Shown piece by piece: positions 40,031 through 55,609 of a stretch of DNA of 64,000 bases (position 1 is the stretch's first letter; each line of letters opens with the position of its first letter). Under the pieces are notes generated by a model, which searched no databases, was not told where the DNA came from, and worked only from the letters and a program-made list of their open reading frames with translations. The stretch lies in NCBI GenBank assembly GCA_034231615.1, contig CM067322.1:51528456-51592455 (forward strand). Reading direction: 5' to 3'. This stretch comes from Meghimatium bilineatum. Its lineage: Eukaryota > Mollusca > Gastropoda > Stylommatophora > Philomycidae. A program made the translations under genes and the position numbers.

Positions 40031-41964
40031 CAACTCATTTCATAAATGTATCTAATTTATCATTAGAAAAATATTTCTTTGATTTTCAAACTTTTCAACA
40101 CATCTCATAAATGTATATACCGGTAGATTATCACTAGAAATATATCTTTTCATTTTCTTTTTCAAACTTTCAACACATTTCATAAATGTATATAGTTTAT
40201 CATTAGAAATATTTTTTTCAATTTTCTTGTTCAAACTTTTCAACATATTTCATAAATTTATCTAGTTTATCATTAGAAATATGTTTTTTTTAAATTTCAA
40301 ACTTTTCAACACATTTCATAAATGTATCAGTTTATCATTAGAAATATATTTTTTTAAAATTTCAACCATTTAAACACATTTCATAAATATAACTAATTTA
40401 TCACTAGAAATATATTTTTTTATTTTCAAACTGTTCAACACATCTCATAAATGTATCTACCGGTAGAAGATCACTAGAAATATATTTTTTGATTTTCTTT
40501 TTCCAACGTTTCAACACATCTCACAAATGTATCTAGTTTATCATTAGAAATATATTTTTTGATTTTCTTTTTCAAACTTTTCAACACATCTCACAAATGT
40601 ATCTAATTTATCATTAGAAATATATTTTTTGATTTTGAAACTTTTCAACACATTTCATAAATGTATATAGTTTATCATATAAAATATGTTTTTTTTAAAT
40701 TTCAAACTTTTCAACACATTTCATAAATGTATCAGTTTATCATTAGAAATATATTTTTCTTTTAAATTTCAAAATTTTAAACACATTTCATGAATGTATC
40801 TAATTTATCACTAGAAATATATTTTTATATTTTCTTTTTCAAACTTTTCAACACATTTCATAAATGTATCTAGTTTATCATTAGAAATATATTTTTGTGA
40901 TTTTCAAACTGTTCAACACATCTCATAAATGTATCTACCGGTAGAAGATCACTAAAAATATATTTTTTGATTTTCTTTTTCCAACAATCTTTTTCCAACA
41001 CATCTCACAAATGTATCTAGTTTATCATTAGAAATATTTTTATTTTATTTTCTTGTTCAAACTTTTCAACACATTTCATAAATGTATATAGTTTATCATT
41101 AGAAATATTTTTTTTTATTTTCTTGTTCAAACTTTTCAACACATTTCATAAATGTATCTAATTTATCATTAGAAATTTTTTATTTTTATTTTCAAACTTT
41201 TCAATACATCTCATAAATGTATCTACCGGTAGTTTATCATTAGAAATATCTTTTTATATTTTCTTGTTCAAACTTTTCAACATATGTCATAAATGTATCT
41301 AGTTTATCACTAGAAATATATTGTTTGATTTTCTTTTCCAAACTTTTCAACACATTTCATAAATGTATCTAGTTTATCATTAGAAATATATATTTTTGAT
41401 TTTCAAACTTTTCAACACATTTCATAAGTGTATCTAGTTTTTATCATTAGAAATTTATTTTTTGATTTTGAAACTTTTCAACACATTTCATAAATGTATA
41501 TAGTTTATCATTAGAATTTTTGTTTTCTATTTTCTTTTTCAAACTTTTCAACATATTTCATAAATGTATCTAGTTTATCATTAGAAATATGTTTTTTTTT
41601 AAATTTCAAACTTTTCAACACATTTCATAAATGTATCAGTTTATCATTAGAAATATATTTTTCTTTTAAATTTCAAAATTTTAAACACATTTCATAAATG
41701 TATCTAATTTATCACTAGAAATATATTTTTTTATTTTCTTTTTCAAACTTTTCAACACATTTCATAAATGTATCTAGTTTATCATTAGAAATATATTTTT
41801 GTGATTTTCAAACTGTTCAACACATCTCATAAATGTATCTACCGGTAGAAGATCACTAAAAATATATATTTTGACTTTCTTTTTCCAACGTTTCAACACA
41901 TCTCACAAATGTATCTAGTTTATCATTAGAAATATTTTTATTTTATTTTCTTGTTCAAACTTTT
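40031..41964 (+). repeat. Higher-order repeat unit, 1,934-bp variant
   Basis: Lacks one monomer (about 77 bp): monomers 2 and 3 are fused, and the junction reads GTATATACCGGTAGATTATC, so the crossover lay in or after the ACCGGTAG box. Confidence 0.88.
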
Positions 41965-44900
41965 CAACTCATTTCATAAATGTATCTAATTTATCATTAG
42001 AAAAATATTTCTTTGATTTTCAAACTTTTCAACACATCTCATAAATGTATATACCGGTAGTTTATCATTAGAAATATATTTTTTAATTTTCTTTTTCAAA
42101 CTTTTTAACACATCTCATAAATGTATCTACCGGTAGATTATCACTAGAAATATATCTTTTCATTTTCTTTTTCAAACTTTCAACACATTTCATAAATGTA
42201 TATAGTTTATCATTAGAAATATTTTTTTCAATTTTCTTGTTCAAACTTTTCAACATATTTCATAAATTTATCTAGTTTATCATTAGAAATATGTTTTTTT
42301 TAAATTTCAAACTTTTCAACACATTTCATAAATGTATCAGTTTATCATTAGAAATATATTTTTTTTAAATTTCAACCATTTAAACACATTTCATAAATAT
42401 AACTAATTTATCACTAGAAATATATTTTTTTATTTTCAAACTGTTCAACACATCTCATAAATGTATCTACCGGTAGAAGATCACTAGAAATATATTTTTT
42501 GATTTTCTTTTTCCAACGTTTCAACACATCTCACAAATGTATCTAGTTTATCATTAGAAATATATTTTTTGATTTTCTTTTTCAAACTTTTCAACACATC
42601 TCACAAATGTATCTAATTTATCATTAGAAATATATTTTTTGATTTTGAAACTTTTCAACACATTTCATAAATGTATATAGTTTATCATATAAAATATGTT
42701 TTTTTTTAAATTTCAAACTTTTCAACACATTTCATAAATGTATCAGTTTATCATTAGAAATATATTTTTCTTTTAAATTTCAAAATTTTAAACACATTTC
42801 ATGAATGTATCTAATTTATCACTAGAAATATATTTTTATATTTTCTTTTTCAAACTTTTCAACACATTTCATAAATGTATCTAGTTTATCATTAGAAATA
42901 TATTTTTGTGATTTTCAAACTGTTCAACACATCTCATAAATGTATCTACCGGTAGAAGATCACTAAAAATATATTTTTTGATTTTCTTTTTCCAACAATC
43001 TTTTTCCAACACATCTCACAAATGTATCTAGTTTATCATTAGAAATATTTTTATTTTATTTTCTTGTTCAAACTTTTCAACACATTTCATAAATGTATAT
43101 AGTTTATCATTAGAAATATTTTTTTTTATTTTCTTGTTCAAACTTTTCAACACATTTCATAAATGTATCTAATTTATCATTAGAAATTTTTTATTTTTAT
43201 TTTCAAACTTTTCAATACATCTCATAAATGTATCTACCGGTAGTTTATCATTAGAAATATCTTTTTATATTTTCTTGTTCAAACTTTTCAACATATGTCA
43301 TAAATGTATCTAGTTTATCACTAGAAATATATTGTTTGATTTTCTTTTCCAAACTTTTCAACACATTTCATAAATGTATCTAGTTTATCATTAGAAATAT
43401 ATATTTTTGATTTTCAAACTTTTCAACACATTTCATAAGTGTATCTAGTTTTTATCATTAGAAATTTATTTTTTGATTTTGAAACTTTTCAACACATTTC
43501 ATAAATGTATATAGTTTATCATTAGAATTTTTGTTTTCTATTTTCTTTTTCAAACTTTTCAACATATTTCATAAATGTATCTAGTTTATCATTAGAAATA
43601 TGTTTTTTTTTAAATTTCAAACTTTTCAACACATTTCATAAATGTATCAGTTTATCATTAGAAATATATTTTTCTTTTAAATTTCAAAATTTTAAACACA
43701 TTTCATAAATGTATCTAATTTATCACTAGAAATATATTTTTTTATTTTCTTTTTCAAACTTTTCAACACATTTCATAAATGTATCTAGTTTATCATTAGA
43801 AATATATTTTTGTGATTTTCAAACTGTTCAACACATCTCATAAATGTATCTACCGGTAGAAGATCACTAAAAATATATATTTTGATTTTCTTTTTCCAAC
43901 GTTTCAACACATCTCACAAATGTATCTAGTTTATCATTAGAAATATTTTTATTTTATTTTCTTGTTCAAACTTTTCAACTCATTTCATAAATGTATCTAA
44001 TTTATCATTAGAAAAATATTTCTTTGATTTTCAAACTTTTCAACACATCTCATAAATGTATATACCGGTAGTTTATCATTAGAAATATATTTTTTAATTT
44101 TCTTTTTCAAACTTTTTAACACATCTCATAAATGTATCTACCGGTAGATTATCACTAGAAATATATCTTTTCATTTTCTTTTTCAAACTTTCAACACATT
44201 TCATAAATGTATATAGTTTATCATTAGAAATATTTTTTTCAATTTTCTTGTTCAAACTTTTCAACATATTTCATAAATTTATCTAGTTTATCATTAGAAA
44301 TATGTTTTTTTTAAATTTCAAACTTTTCAACACATTTCATAAATGTATCAGTTTATCATTAGAAATATATTTTTTTTAAATTTCAACCATTTAAACACAT
44401 TTCATAAATATAACTAATTTATCACTAGAAATATATTTTTTTATTTTCAAACTGTTCAACACATCTCATAAATGTATCTACCGGTAGAAGATCACTAGAA
44501 ATATATTTTTTGATTTTCTTTTTCCAACGTTTCAACACATCTCACAAATGTATCTAGTTTATCATTAGAAATATATTTTTTGATTTTCTTTTTCAAACTT
44601 TTCAACACATCTCACAAATGTATCTAATTTATCATTAGAAATATATTTTTTGATTTTGAAACTTTTCAACACATTTCATAAATGTATATAGTTTATCATA
44701 TAAAATATGTTTTTTTTAAATTTCAAACTTTTCAACACATTTCATAAATGTATCAGTTTATCATTAGAAATATATTTTTCTTTTAAATTTCAAAATTTTA
44801 AACACATTTCATGAATGTATCTAATTTATCACTAGAAATATATTTTTATATTTTCTTTTTCAAACTTTTCAACACATTTCATAAATGTATCTAGTTTATC

Positions 44901-47900
44901 ATTAGAAATATATTTTTGTGATTTTCAAACTGTTCAACACATCTCATAAATGTATCTACCGGTAGAAGATCACTAAAAATATATTTTTTGATTTTCTTTT
45001 TCCAACAATCTTTTTCCAACACATCTCACAAATGTATCTAGTTTATCATTAGAAATATTTTTATTTTATTTTCTTGTTCAAACTTTTCAACACATTTCAT
45101 AAATGTATATAGTTTATCATTAGAAATATTTTTTTTTATTTTCTTGTTCAAACTTTTCAACACATTTCATAAATGTATCTAATTTATCATTAGAAATTTT
45201 TTATTTTTATTTTCAAACTTTTCAATACATCTCATAAATGTATCTACCGGTAGTTTATCATTAGAAATATCTTTTTATATTTTCTTGTTCAAACTTTTCA
45301 ACATATGTCATAAATGTATCTAGTTTATCACTAGAAATATATTGTTTGATTTTCTTTTCCAAACTTTTCAACACATTTCATAAATGTATCTAGTTTATCA
45401 TTAGAAATATATATTTTTGATTTTCAAACTTTTCAACACATTTCATAAGTGTATCTAGTTTTTATCATTAGAAATTTATTTTTTGATTTTGAAACTTTTC
45501 AACACATTTCATAAATGTATATAGTTTATCATTAGAATTTTTGTTTTCTATTTTCTTTTTCAAACTTTTCAACATATTTCATAAATGTATCTAGTTTATC
45601 ATTAGAAATATGTTTTTTTTTAAATTTCAAACTTTTCAACACATTTCATAAATGTATCAGTTTATCATTAGAAATATATTTTTCTTTTAAATTTCAAAAT
45701 TTTAAACACATTTCATAAATGTATCTAATTTATCACTAGAAATATATTTTTTTATTTTCTTTTTCAAACTTTTCAACACATTTCATAAATGTATCTAGTT
45801 TATCATTAGAAATATATTTTTGTGATTTTCAAACTGTTCAACACATCTCATAAATGTATCTACCGGTAGAAGATCACTAAAAATATATATTTTGACTTTC
45901 TTTTTCCAACGTTTCAACACATCTCACAAATGTATCTAGTTTATCATTAGAAATATTTTTATTTTATTTTCTTGTTCAAACTTTTCAACTCATTTCATAA
46001 ATGTATCTAATTTATCATTAGAAAAATATTTCTTTGATTTTCAAACTTTTCAACACATCTCATAAATGTATATACCGGTAGTTTATCATTAGAAATATAT
46101 TTTTTAATTTTCTTTTTCAAACTTTTTAACACATCTCATAAATGTATCTACCGGTAGATTATCACTAGAAATATATCTTTTCATTTTCTTTTTCAAACTT
46201 TCAACACATTTCATAAATGTATATAGTTTATCATTAGAAATATTTTTTTCAATTTTCTTGTTCAAACTTTTCAACATATTTCATAAATTTATCTAGTTTA
46301 TCATTAGAAATATGTTTTTTTTAAATTTCAAACTTTTCAACACATTTCATAAATGTATCAGTTTATCATTAGAAATATATTTTTTTAAAATTTCAACCAT
46401 TTAAACACATTTCATAAATATAACTAATTTATCACTAGAAATATATTTTTTTATTTTCAAACTGTTCAACACATCTCATAAATGTATCTACCGGTAGAAG
46501 ATCACTAGAAATATATTTTTTGATTTTCTTTTTCCAACGTTTCAACACATCTCACAAATGTATCTAGTTTATCATTAGAAATATATTTTTTGATTTTCTT
46601 TTTCAAACTTTTCAACACATCTCACAAATGTATCTAATTTATCATTAGAAATATATTTTTTGATTTTGAAACTTTTCAACACATTTCATAAATGTATATA
46701 GTTTATCATATAAAATATGTTTTTTTTTAAATTTCAAACTTTTCAACACATTTCATAAATGTATCAGTTTATCATTAGAAATATATTTTTCTTTTAAATT
46801 TCAAAATTTTAAACACATTTCATGAATGTATCTAATTTATCACTAGAAATATATTTTTATATTTTCTTTTTCAAACTTTTCAACACATTTCATAAATGTA
46901 TCTAGTTTATCATTAGAAATATATTTTTGTGATTTTCAAACTGTTCAACACATCTCATAAATGTATCTACCGGTAGAAGATCACTAAAAATATATTTTTT
47001 GATTTTCTTTTTCCAACAATCTTTTTCCAACACATCTCACAAATGTATCTAGTTTATCATTAGAAATATTTTTATTTTATTTTCTTGTTCAAACTTTTCA
47101 ACACATTTCATAAATGTATATAGTTTATCATTAGAAATATTTTTTTTTATTTTCTTGTTCAAACTTTTCAACACATTTCATAAATGTATCTAATTTATCA
47201 TTAGAAATTTTTTATTTTTATTTTCAAACTTTTCAATACATCTCATAAATGTATCTACCGGTAGTTTATCATTAGAAATATCTTTTTATATTTTCTTGTT
47301 CAAACTTTTCAACATATGTCATAAATGTATCTAGTTTATCACTAGAAATATATTGTTTGATTTTCTTTTCCAAACTTTTCAACACATTTCATAAATGTAT
47401 CTAGTTTATCATTAGAAATATATATTTTTGATTTTCAAACTTTTCAACACATTTCATAAGTGTATCTAGTTTTTATCATTAGAAATTTATTTTTTGATTT
47501 TGAAACTTTTCAACACATTTCATAAATGTATATAGTTTATCATTAGAATTTTTGTTTTCTATTTTCTTTTTCAAACTTTTCAACATATTTCATAAATGTA
47601 TCTAGTTTATCATTAGAAATATGTTTTTTTTTAAATTTCAAACTTTTCAACACATTTCATAAATGTATCAGTTTATCATTAGAAATATATTTTTCTTTTA
47701 AATTTCAAAATTTTAAACACATTTCATAAATGTATCTAATTTATCACTAGAAATATATTTTTTTATTTTCTTTTTCAAACTTTTCAACACATTTCATAAA
47801 TGTATCTAGTTTATCATTAGAAATATATTTTTGTGATTTTCAAACTGTTCAACACATCTCATAAATGTATCTACCGGTAGAAGATCACTAAAAATATATA

Positions 47901-50007
47901 TTTTGATTTTCTTTTTCCAACGTTTCAACACATCTCACAAATGTATCTAGTTTATCATTAGAAATATTTTTATTTTATTTTCTTGTTCAAACTTTTCAAC
48001 TCATTTCATAAATGTATCTAATTTATCATTAGAAAAATATTTCTTTGATTTTCAAACTTTTCAACACATCTCATAAATGTATATACCGGTAGTTTATCAT
48101 TAGAAATATATTTTTTAATTTTCTTTTTCAAACTTTTTAACACATCTCATAAATGTATCTACCGGTAGATTATCACTAGAAATATATCTTTTCATTTTCT
48201 TTTTCAAACTTTCAACACATTTCATAAATGTATATAGTTTATCATTAGAAATATTTTTTTCAATTTTCTTGTTCAAACTTTTCAACATATTTCATAAATT
48301 TATCTAGTTTATCATTAGAAATATGTTTTTTTTAAATTTCAAACTTTTCAACACATTTCATAAATGTATCAGTTTATCATTAGAAATATATTTTTTTAAA
48401 ATTTCAACCATTTAAACACATTTCATAAATATAACTAATTTATCACTAGAAATATATTTTTTTATTTTCAAACTGTTCAACACATCTCATAAATGTATCT
48501 ACCGGTAGAAGATCACTAGAAATATATTTTTTGATTTTCTTTTTCCAACGTTTCAACACATCTCACAAATGTATCTAGTTTATCATTAGAAATATATTTT
48601 TTGATTTTCTTTTTCAAACTTTTCAACACATCTCACAAATGTATCTAATTTATCATTAGAAATATATTTTTTGATTTTGAAACTTTTCAACACATTTCAT
48701 AAATGTATATAGTTTATCATATAAAATATGTTTTTTTTTAAATTTCAAACTTTTCAACACATTTCATAAATGTATCAGTTTATCATTAGAAATATATTTT
48801 TCTTTTAAATTTCAAAATTTTAAACACATTTCATGAATGTATCTAATTTATCACTAGAAATATATTTTTATATTTTCTTTTTCAAACTTTTCAACACATT
48901 TCATAAATGTATCTAGTTTATCATTAGAAATATATTTTTGTGATTTTCAAACTGTTCAACACATCTCATAAATGTATCTACCGGTAGAAGATCACTAAAA
49001 ATATATTTTTTGATTTTCTTTTTCCAACAATCTTTTTCCAACACATCTCACAAATGTATCTAGTTTATCATTAGAAATATTTTTATTTTATTTTCTTGTT
49101 CAAACTTTTCAACACATTTCATAAATGTATATAGTTTATCATTAGAAATATTTTTTTTTATTTTCTTGTTCAAACTTTTCAACACATTTCATAAATGTAT
49201 CTAATTTATCATTAGAAATTTTTTATTTTTATTTTCAAACTTTTCAATACATCTCATAAATGTATCTACCGGTAGTTTATCATTAGAAATATCTTTTTAT
49301 ATTTTCTTGTTCAAACTTTTCAACATATGTCATAAATGTATCTAGTTTATCACTAGAAATATATTGTTTGATTTTCTTTTCCAAACTTTTCAACACATTT
49401 CATAAATGTATCTAGTTTATCATTAGAAATATATATTTTTGATTTTCAAACTTTTCAACACATTTCATAAGTGTATCTAGTTTTTATCATTAGAAATTTA
49501 TTTTTTGATTTTGAAACTTTTCAACACATTTCATAAATGTATATAGTTTATCATTAGAATTTTTGTTTTCTATTTTCTTTTTCAAACTTTTCAACATATT
49601 TCATAAATGTATCTAGTTTATCATTAGAAATATGTTTTTTTTTAAATTTCAAACTTTTCAACACATTTCATAAATGTATCAGTTTATCATTAGAAATATA
49701 TTTTTCTTTTAAATTTCAAAATTTTAAACACATTTCATAAATGTATCTAATTTATCACTAGAAATATATTTTTTTATTTTCTTTTTCAAACTTTTCAACA
49801 CATTTCATAAATGTATCTAGTTTATCATTAGAAATATATTTTTGTGATTTTCAAACTGTTCAACACATCTCATAAATGTATCTACCGGTAGAAGATCACT
49901 AAAAATATATATTTTGATTTTCTTTTTCCAACGTTTCAACACATCTCACAAATGTATCTAGTTTATCATTAGAAATATTTTTATTTTATTTTCTTGTTCA
50001 AACTTTT
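41965..50007 (+). repeat. Four consecutive canonical 2,011-bp higher-order repeats
   Basis: Monomer 1 occurs at 41,965, 43,976, 45,986 and 47,997, and next at 50,008 (spacings 2,011, 2,010, 2,011, 2,011). Each unit has 29 monomers in fixed order. Differences are single bases and T/A-run lengths. For example GACTTTC replaces GATTTTC in monomer 28 of the units reached at 41,874 and 45,894 but not at 43,884 or 47,904. Confidence 0.93.
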
Positions 50008-51942
50008 CAACTCATTTCATAAATGTATCTAATTTATCATTAGAAAAATATTTCTTTGATTTTCAAACTTTTCAACACATCTCATAAATGTATCTACCGG
50101 TAGATTATCACTAGAAATATATCTTTTCATTTTCTTTTTCAAACTTTCAACACATTTCATAAATGTATATAGTTTATCATTAGAAATATTTTTTTCAATT
50201 TTCTTGTTCAAACTTTTCAACATATTTCATAAATTTATCTAGTTTATCATTAGAAATATGTTTTTTTTAAATTTCAAACTTTTCAACACATTTCATAAAT
50301 GTATCAGTTTATCATTAGAAATATATTTTTTTAAAATTTCAACCATTTAAACACATTTCATAAATATAACTAATTTATCACTAGAAATATATTTTTTTAT
50401 TTTCAAACTGTTCAACACATCTCATAAATGTATCTACCGGTAGAAGATCACTAGAAATATATTTTTTGATTTTCTTTTTCCAACGTTTCAACACATCTCA
50501 CAAATGTATCTAGTTTATCATTAGAAATATATTTTTTGATTTTCTTTTTCAAACTTTTCAACACATCTCACAAATGTATCTAATTTATCATTAGAAATAT
50601 ATTTTTTGATTTTGAAACTTTTCAACACATTTCATAAATGTATATAGTTTATCATATAAAATATGTTTTTTTTTAAATTTCAAACTTTTCAACACATTTC
50701 ATAAATGTATCAGTTTATCATTAGAAATATATTTTTCTTTTAAATTTCAAAATTTTAAACACATTTCATGAATGTATCTAATTTATCACTAGAAATATAT
50801 TTTTATATTTTCTTTTTCAAACTTTTCAACACATTTCATAAATGTATCTAGTTTATCATTAGAAATATATTTTTGTGATTTTCAAACTGTTCAACACATC
50901 TCATAAATGTATCTACCGGTAGAAGATCACTAAAAATATATTTTTTGATTTTCTTTTTCCAACAATCTTTTTCCAACACATCTCACAAATGTATCTAGTT
51001 TATCATTAGAAATATTTTTATTTTATTTTCTTGTTCAAACTTTTCAACACATTTCATAAATGTATATAGTTTATCATTAGAAATATTTTTTTTTATTTTC
51101 TTGTTCAAACTTTTCAACACATTTCATAAATGTATCTAATTTATCATTAGAAATTTTTTATTTTTATTTTCAAACTTTTCAATACATCTCATAAATGTAT
51201 CTGCCGGTAGTTTATCATTAGAAATATCTTTTTATATTTTCTTGTTCAAACTTTTCAACATATGTCATAAATGTATCTAGTTTATCACTAGAAATATATT
51301 GTTTGATTTTCTTTTCCAAACTTTTCAACACATTTCATAAATGTATCTAGTTTATCATTAGAAATATATATTTTTGATTTTCAAACTTTTCAACACATTT
51401 CATAAGTGTATCTAGTTTTTATCATTAGAAATTTATTTTTTGATTTTGAAACTTTTCAACACATTTCATAAATGTATATAGTTTATCATTAGAATTTTTG
51501 TTTTCTATTTTCTTTTTCAAACTTTTCAACATATTTCATAAATGTATCTAGTTTATCATTAGAAATATGTTTTTTTTTAAATTTCAAACTTTTCAACACA
51601 TTTCATAAATGTATCAGTTTATCATTAGAAATATATTTTTCTTTTAAATTTCAAAATTTTAAACACATTTCATAAATGTATCTAATTTATCACTAGAAAT
51701 ATATTTTTTTATTTTCTTTTTCAAACTTTTCAACACATTTCATAAATGTATCTAGTTTATCATTAGAAATATATTTTTGTGATTTTCAAACTGTTCAACA
51801 CATCTCATAAATGTATCTACCGGTAGAAGATCACTAAAAATATATATTTTGATTTTCTTTTTCCAACGTTTCAACACATCTCACAAATGTATCTAGTTTA
51901 TCATTAGAAATATTTTTATTTTATTTTCTTGTTCAAACTTTT
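50008..51942 (+). repeat. Higher-order repeat unit, 1,935-bp variant
   Basis: Also lacks one monomer between monomers 1 and 4, but the junction reads GTATCTACCGGTAGATTATC, different from the unit at 40,031. A TGCCGGTAG variant box is at about 51,202. Confidence 0.88.
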
Positions 51943-53943
51943 CAACTCATTTCATAAATGTATCTAATTTATCATTAGAAAAATATTTCTTTGATTTTCA
52001 AACTTTTCAACACATCTCATAAATGTATATACCGGTAGTTTATCATTAGAAATATATTTTTTAATTTTCTTTTTCAAACTTTTTAACACATCTCATAAAT
52101 GTATCTACCGGTAGATTATCACTAGAAATATATCTTTTCATTTTCTTTTTCAAACTTTCAACACATTTCATAAATGTATATAGTTTATCATTAGAAATAT
52201 TTTTTTCAATTTTCTTGTTCAAACTTTTCAACATATTTCATAAATTTATCTAGTTTATCATTAGAAATATGTTTTTTTTAAATTTCAAACTTTTCAACAC
52301 ATTTCATAAATGTATCAGTTTATCATTAGAAATATATTTTTTTAAAATTTCAACCATTTAAACACATTTCATAAATATAACTAATTTATCACTAGAAATA
52401 TATTTTTTTATTTTCAAACTGTTCAACACATCTCATAAATGTATCTACCGGTAGAAGATCACTAGAAATATATTTTTTGATTTTCTTTTTCCAACGTTTC
52501 AACACATCTCACAAATGTATCTAGTTTATCATTAGAAATATATTTTTTGATTTTCTTTTTCAAACTTTTCAACACATCTCACAAATGTATCTAATTTATC
52601 ATTAGAAATATATTTTTTGATTTTGAAACTTTTCAACACATTTCATAAATGTATATAGTTTATCATATAAAATATGTTTTTTTTTAAATTTCAAACTTTT
52701 CAACACATTTCATAAATGTATCAGTTTATCATTAGAAATATATTTTTCTTTTAAATTTCAAAATTTTAAACACATTTCATGAATGTATCTAATTTATCAC
52801 TAGAAATATATTTTTATATTTTCTTTTTCAAACTTTTCAACACATTTCATAAATGTATCTAGTTTATCATTAGAAATATATTTTTGTGATTTTCAAACTG
52901 TTCAACACATCTCATAAATGTATCTACCGGTAGAAGATCACTAAAAATATATTTTTTGATTTTCTTTTTCCAACAATCTTTTTCCAACACATCTCACAAA
53001 TGTATCTAGTTTATCATTAGAAATATTTTTATTTTATTTTCTTGTTCAAACTTTTCAACACATTTCATAAATGTATATAGTTTATCATTAGAAATATTTT
53101 TTTTTATTTTCTTGTTCAAACTTTTCAACACATTTCATAAATGTATCTAATTTATCATTAGAAATTTTTTATTTTTATTTTCAAACTTTTCAATACATCT
53201 CATAAATGTATCTACCGGTAGTTTATCATTAGAAATATCTTTTTATATTTTCTTGTTCAAACTTTTCAACATATGTCATAAATGTATCTAGTTTATCACT
53301 AGAAATATATTGTTTGATTTTCTTTTCCAAACTTTTCATAAATGTATCTAGTTTATCATTAGAAATATATATTTTTGATTTTCAAACTTTTCAACACATT
53401 TCATAAGTGTATCTAGTTTTTATCATTAGAAATTTATTTTTTGATTTTGAAACTTTTCAACACATTTCATAAATGTATATAGTTTATCATTAGAATTTTT
53501 GTTTTCTATTTTCTTTTTCAAACTTTTCAACATATTTCATAAATGTATCTAGTTTATCATTAGAAATATGTTTTTTTTTAAATTTCAAACTTTTCAACAC
53601 ATTTCATAAATGTATCAGTTTATCATTAGAAATATATTTTTCTTTTAAATTTCAAAATTTTAAACACATTTCATAAATGTATCTAATTTATCACTAGAAA
53701 TATATTTTTTTATTTTCTTTTTCAAACTTTTCAACACATTTCATAAATGTATCTAGTTTATCATTAGAAATATATTTTTGTGATTTTCAAACTGTTCAAC
53801 ACATCTCATAAATGTATCTACCGGTAGAAGATCACTAAAAATATATATTTTGATTTTCTTTTTCCAACGTTTCAACACATCTCACAAATGTATCTAGTTT
53901 ATCATTAGAAATATTTTTATTTTATTTTCTTGTTCAAACTTTT
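51943..53943 (+). repeat. Higher-order repeat unit, 2,001-bp variant
   Basis: A 10-bp deletion at about 53,333 changes CTTTTCAACACATTTCATAA to CTTTTCATAA, bounded by the direct repeat TTTCA. Confidence 0.88.
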
Positions 53944-55609
53944 CAACTCATTTCATAAATGTATCTAATTTATCATTAGAAAAATATTTCTTTGATTTTC
54001 AAACTTTTCAACACATCTCATAAATGTATATACCGGTAGTTTATCATTAGAAATATATTTTTTAATTTTCTTTTTCAAACTTTTTAACACATCTCATAAA
54101 TGTATCTACCGGTAGATTATCACTAGAAATATATCTTTTCATTTTCTTTTTCAAACTTTCAACACATTTCATAAATGTATATAGTTTATCATTAGAAATA
54201 TTTTTTTCAATTTTCTTGTTCAAACTTTTCAACATATTTCATAAATTTATCTAGTTTATCATTAGAAATATGTTTTTTTAAAATTTCAAACTTTTCAACA
54301 CATTTCATAAATGTATCAGTTTATCATTAGAAATATATTTTTTTTAAATTTCAACCATTTAAACACATTTCATAAATATAACTAATTTATCACTAGAAAT
54401 ATATTTTTTTATTTTCAAACTGTTCAACACATCTCATAAATGTATCTACCGGTAGAAGATCACTAGAAATATATTTTTTGATTTTCTTTTTCCAACATTT
54501 CAACACATCTCACAAATGTATCTAGTTTATCATTAGAAATATATTTTTTGATTTTCTTTTTCAAACTTTTCAACACATCTCACAAATGTATCTAATTTAT
54601 CATTAGAAATATATTTTTTGATTTTGAAACTTTTCAACACATTTCATAAATGTATATAGTTTATCATATAAAATATGTTTTTTTTAAAATTTCAAACTTT
54701 TCAACACATTTCATAAATGTATCAGTTTATCATTAGAAATATATTTTTCTTTTAAATTTCAAAATTTTAAACACATTTCATGAATGTATCTAATTTATCA
54801 CTAGAAATATATTTTTATATTTTCTTTTTCAAACTTTTCAACACATTTCATAAATGTATCTAGTTTATCATTAGAAATATATTTTTGTGATTTTCAAACT
54901 GTTCAACACATCTCATAAATGTATCTACCGGTAGAAGATCACTAAAAATATATTTTTTGATTTTCTTTTTCCAACAATCTTTTTCCAACACATCTCACAA
55001 ATGTATCTAGTTTATCATTAGAAATATTTTTATTTTATTTTCTTGTTCAAACTTTTCAACACATTTCATAAATGTATATAGTTTATCATTAGAAATATTT
55101 TTTTTTATTTTCTTGTTCAAACTTTTCAACACATTTCATAAATGTATCTAATTTATCATTAGAAATTTTTTATTTTTATTTTCAAACTTTTCAATACATC
55201 TCATAAATGTATCTACCGGTAGTTTATCATTAGAAATATCTTTTTATATTTTCTTGTTCAAACTTTTCAACATATGTCATAAATGTATCTAGTTTATCAC
55301 TAGAAATATATTGTTTGATTTTCTTTTCCAAACTTTTCAACACATTTCATAAATGTATCTAGTTTATCATTAGAAATATATATTTTTGATTTTCAAACTT
55401 TTCAACACATTTCATAAGTGTATCTAGTTTTTATCATTAGAAATTTATTTTTTGATTTTGAAACTTTTCAACACATTTCATAAATGTATATAGTTTATCA
55501 TTAGAATTTTTGTTTTCTATTTTCTTTTTCAAACTTTTCAACACATCTCACAAATGTATCTAGTTTATCATTAGAAATATTTTTATTTTATTTTCTTGTT
55601 CAAACTTTT
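53944..55609 (+). repeat. Higher-order repeat unit, 1,666-bp variant (monomers 24-28 deleted)
   Basis: At about 55,525 the sequence passes from monomer 23 (GAATTTTTGTTTTCTATTTT) directly to monomer 29 (CACATCTCACAAATGTATCT), dropping five monomers (345 bp). Confidence 0.9.

Noticed and set aside
40052..50223. Two 64-codon minus-strand frames in the satellite (40,052-40,246 and 50,029-50,223)
   Set aside because: They are open only where one monomer has been deleted. Their near-identity reflects the satellite unit, not coding constraint.
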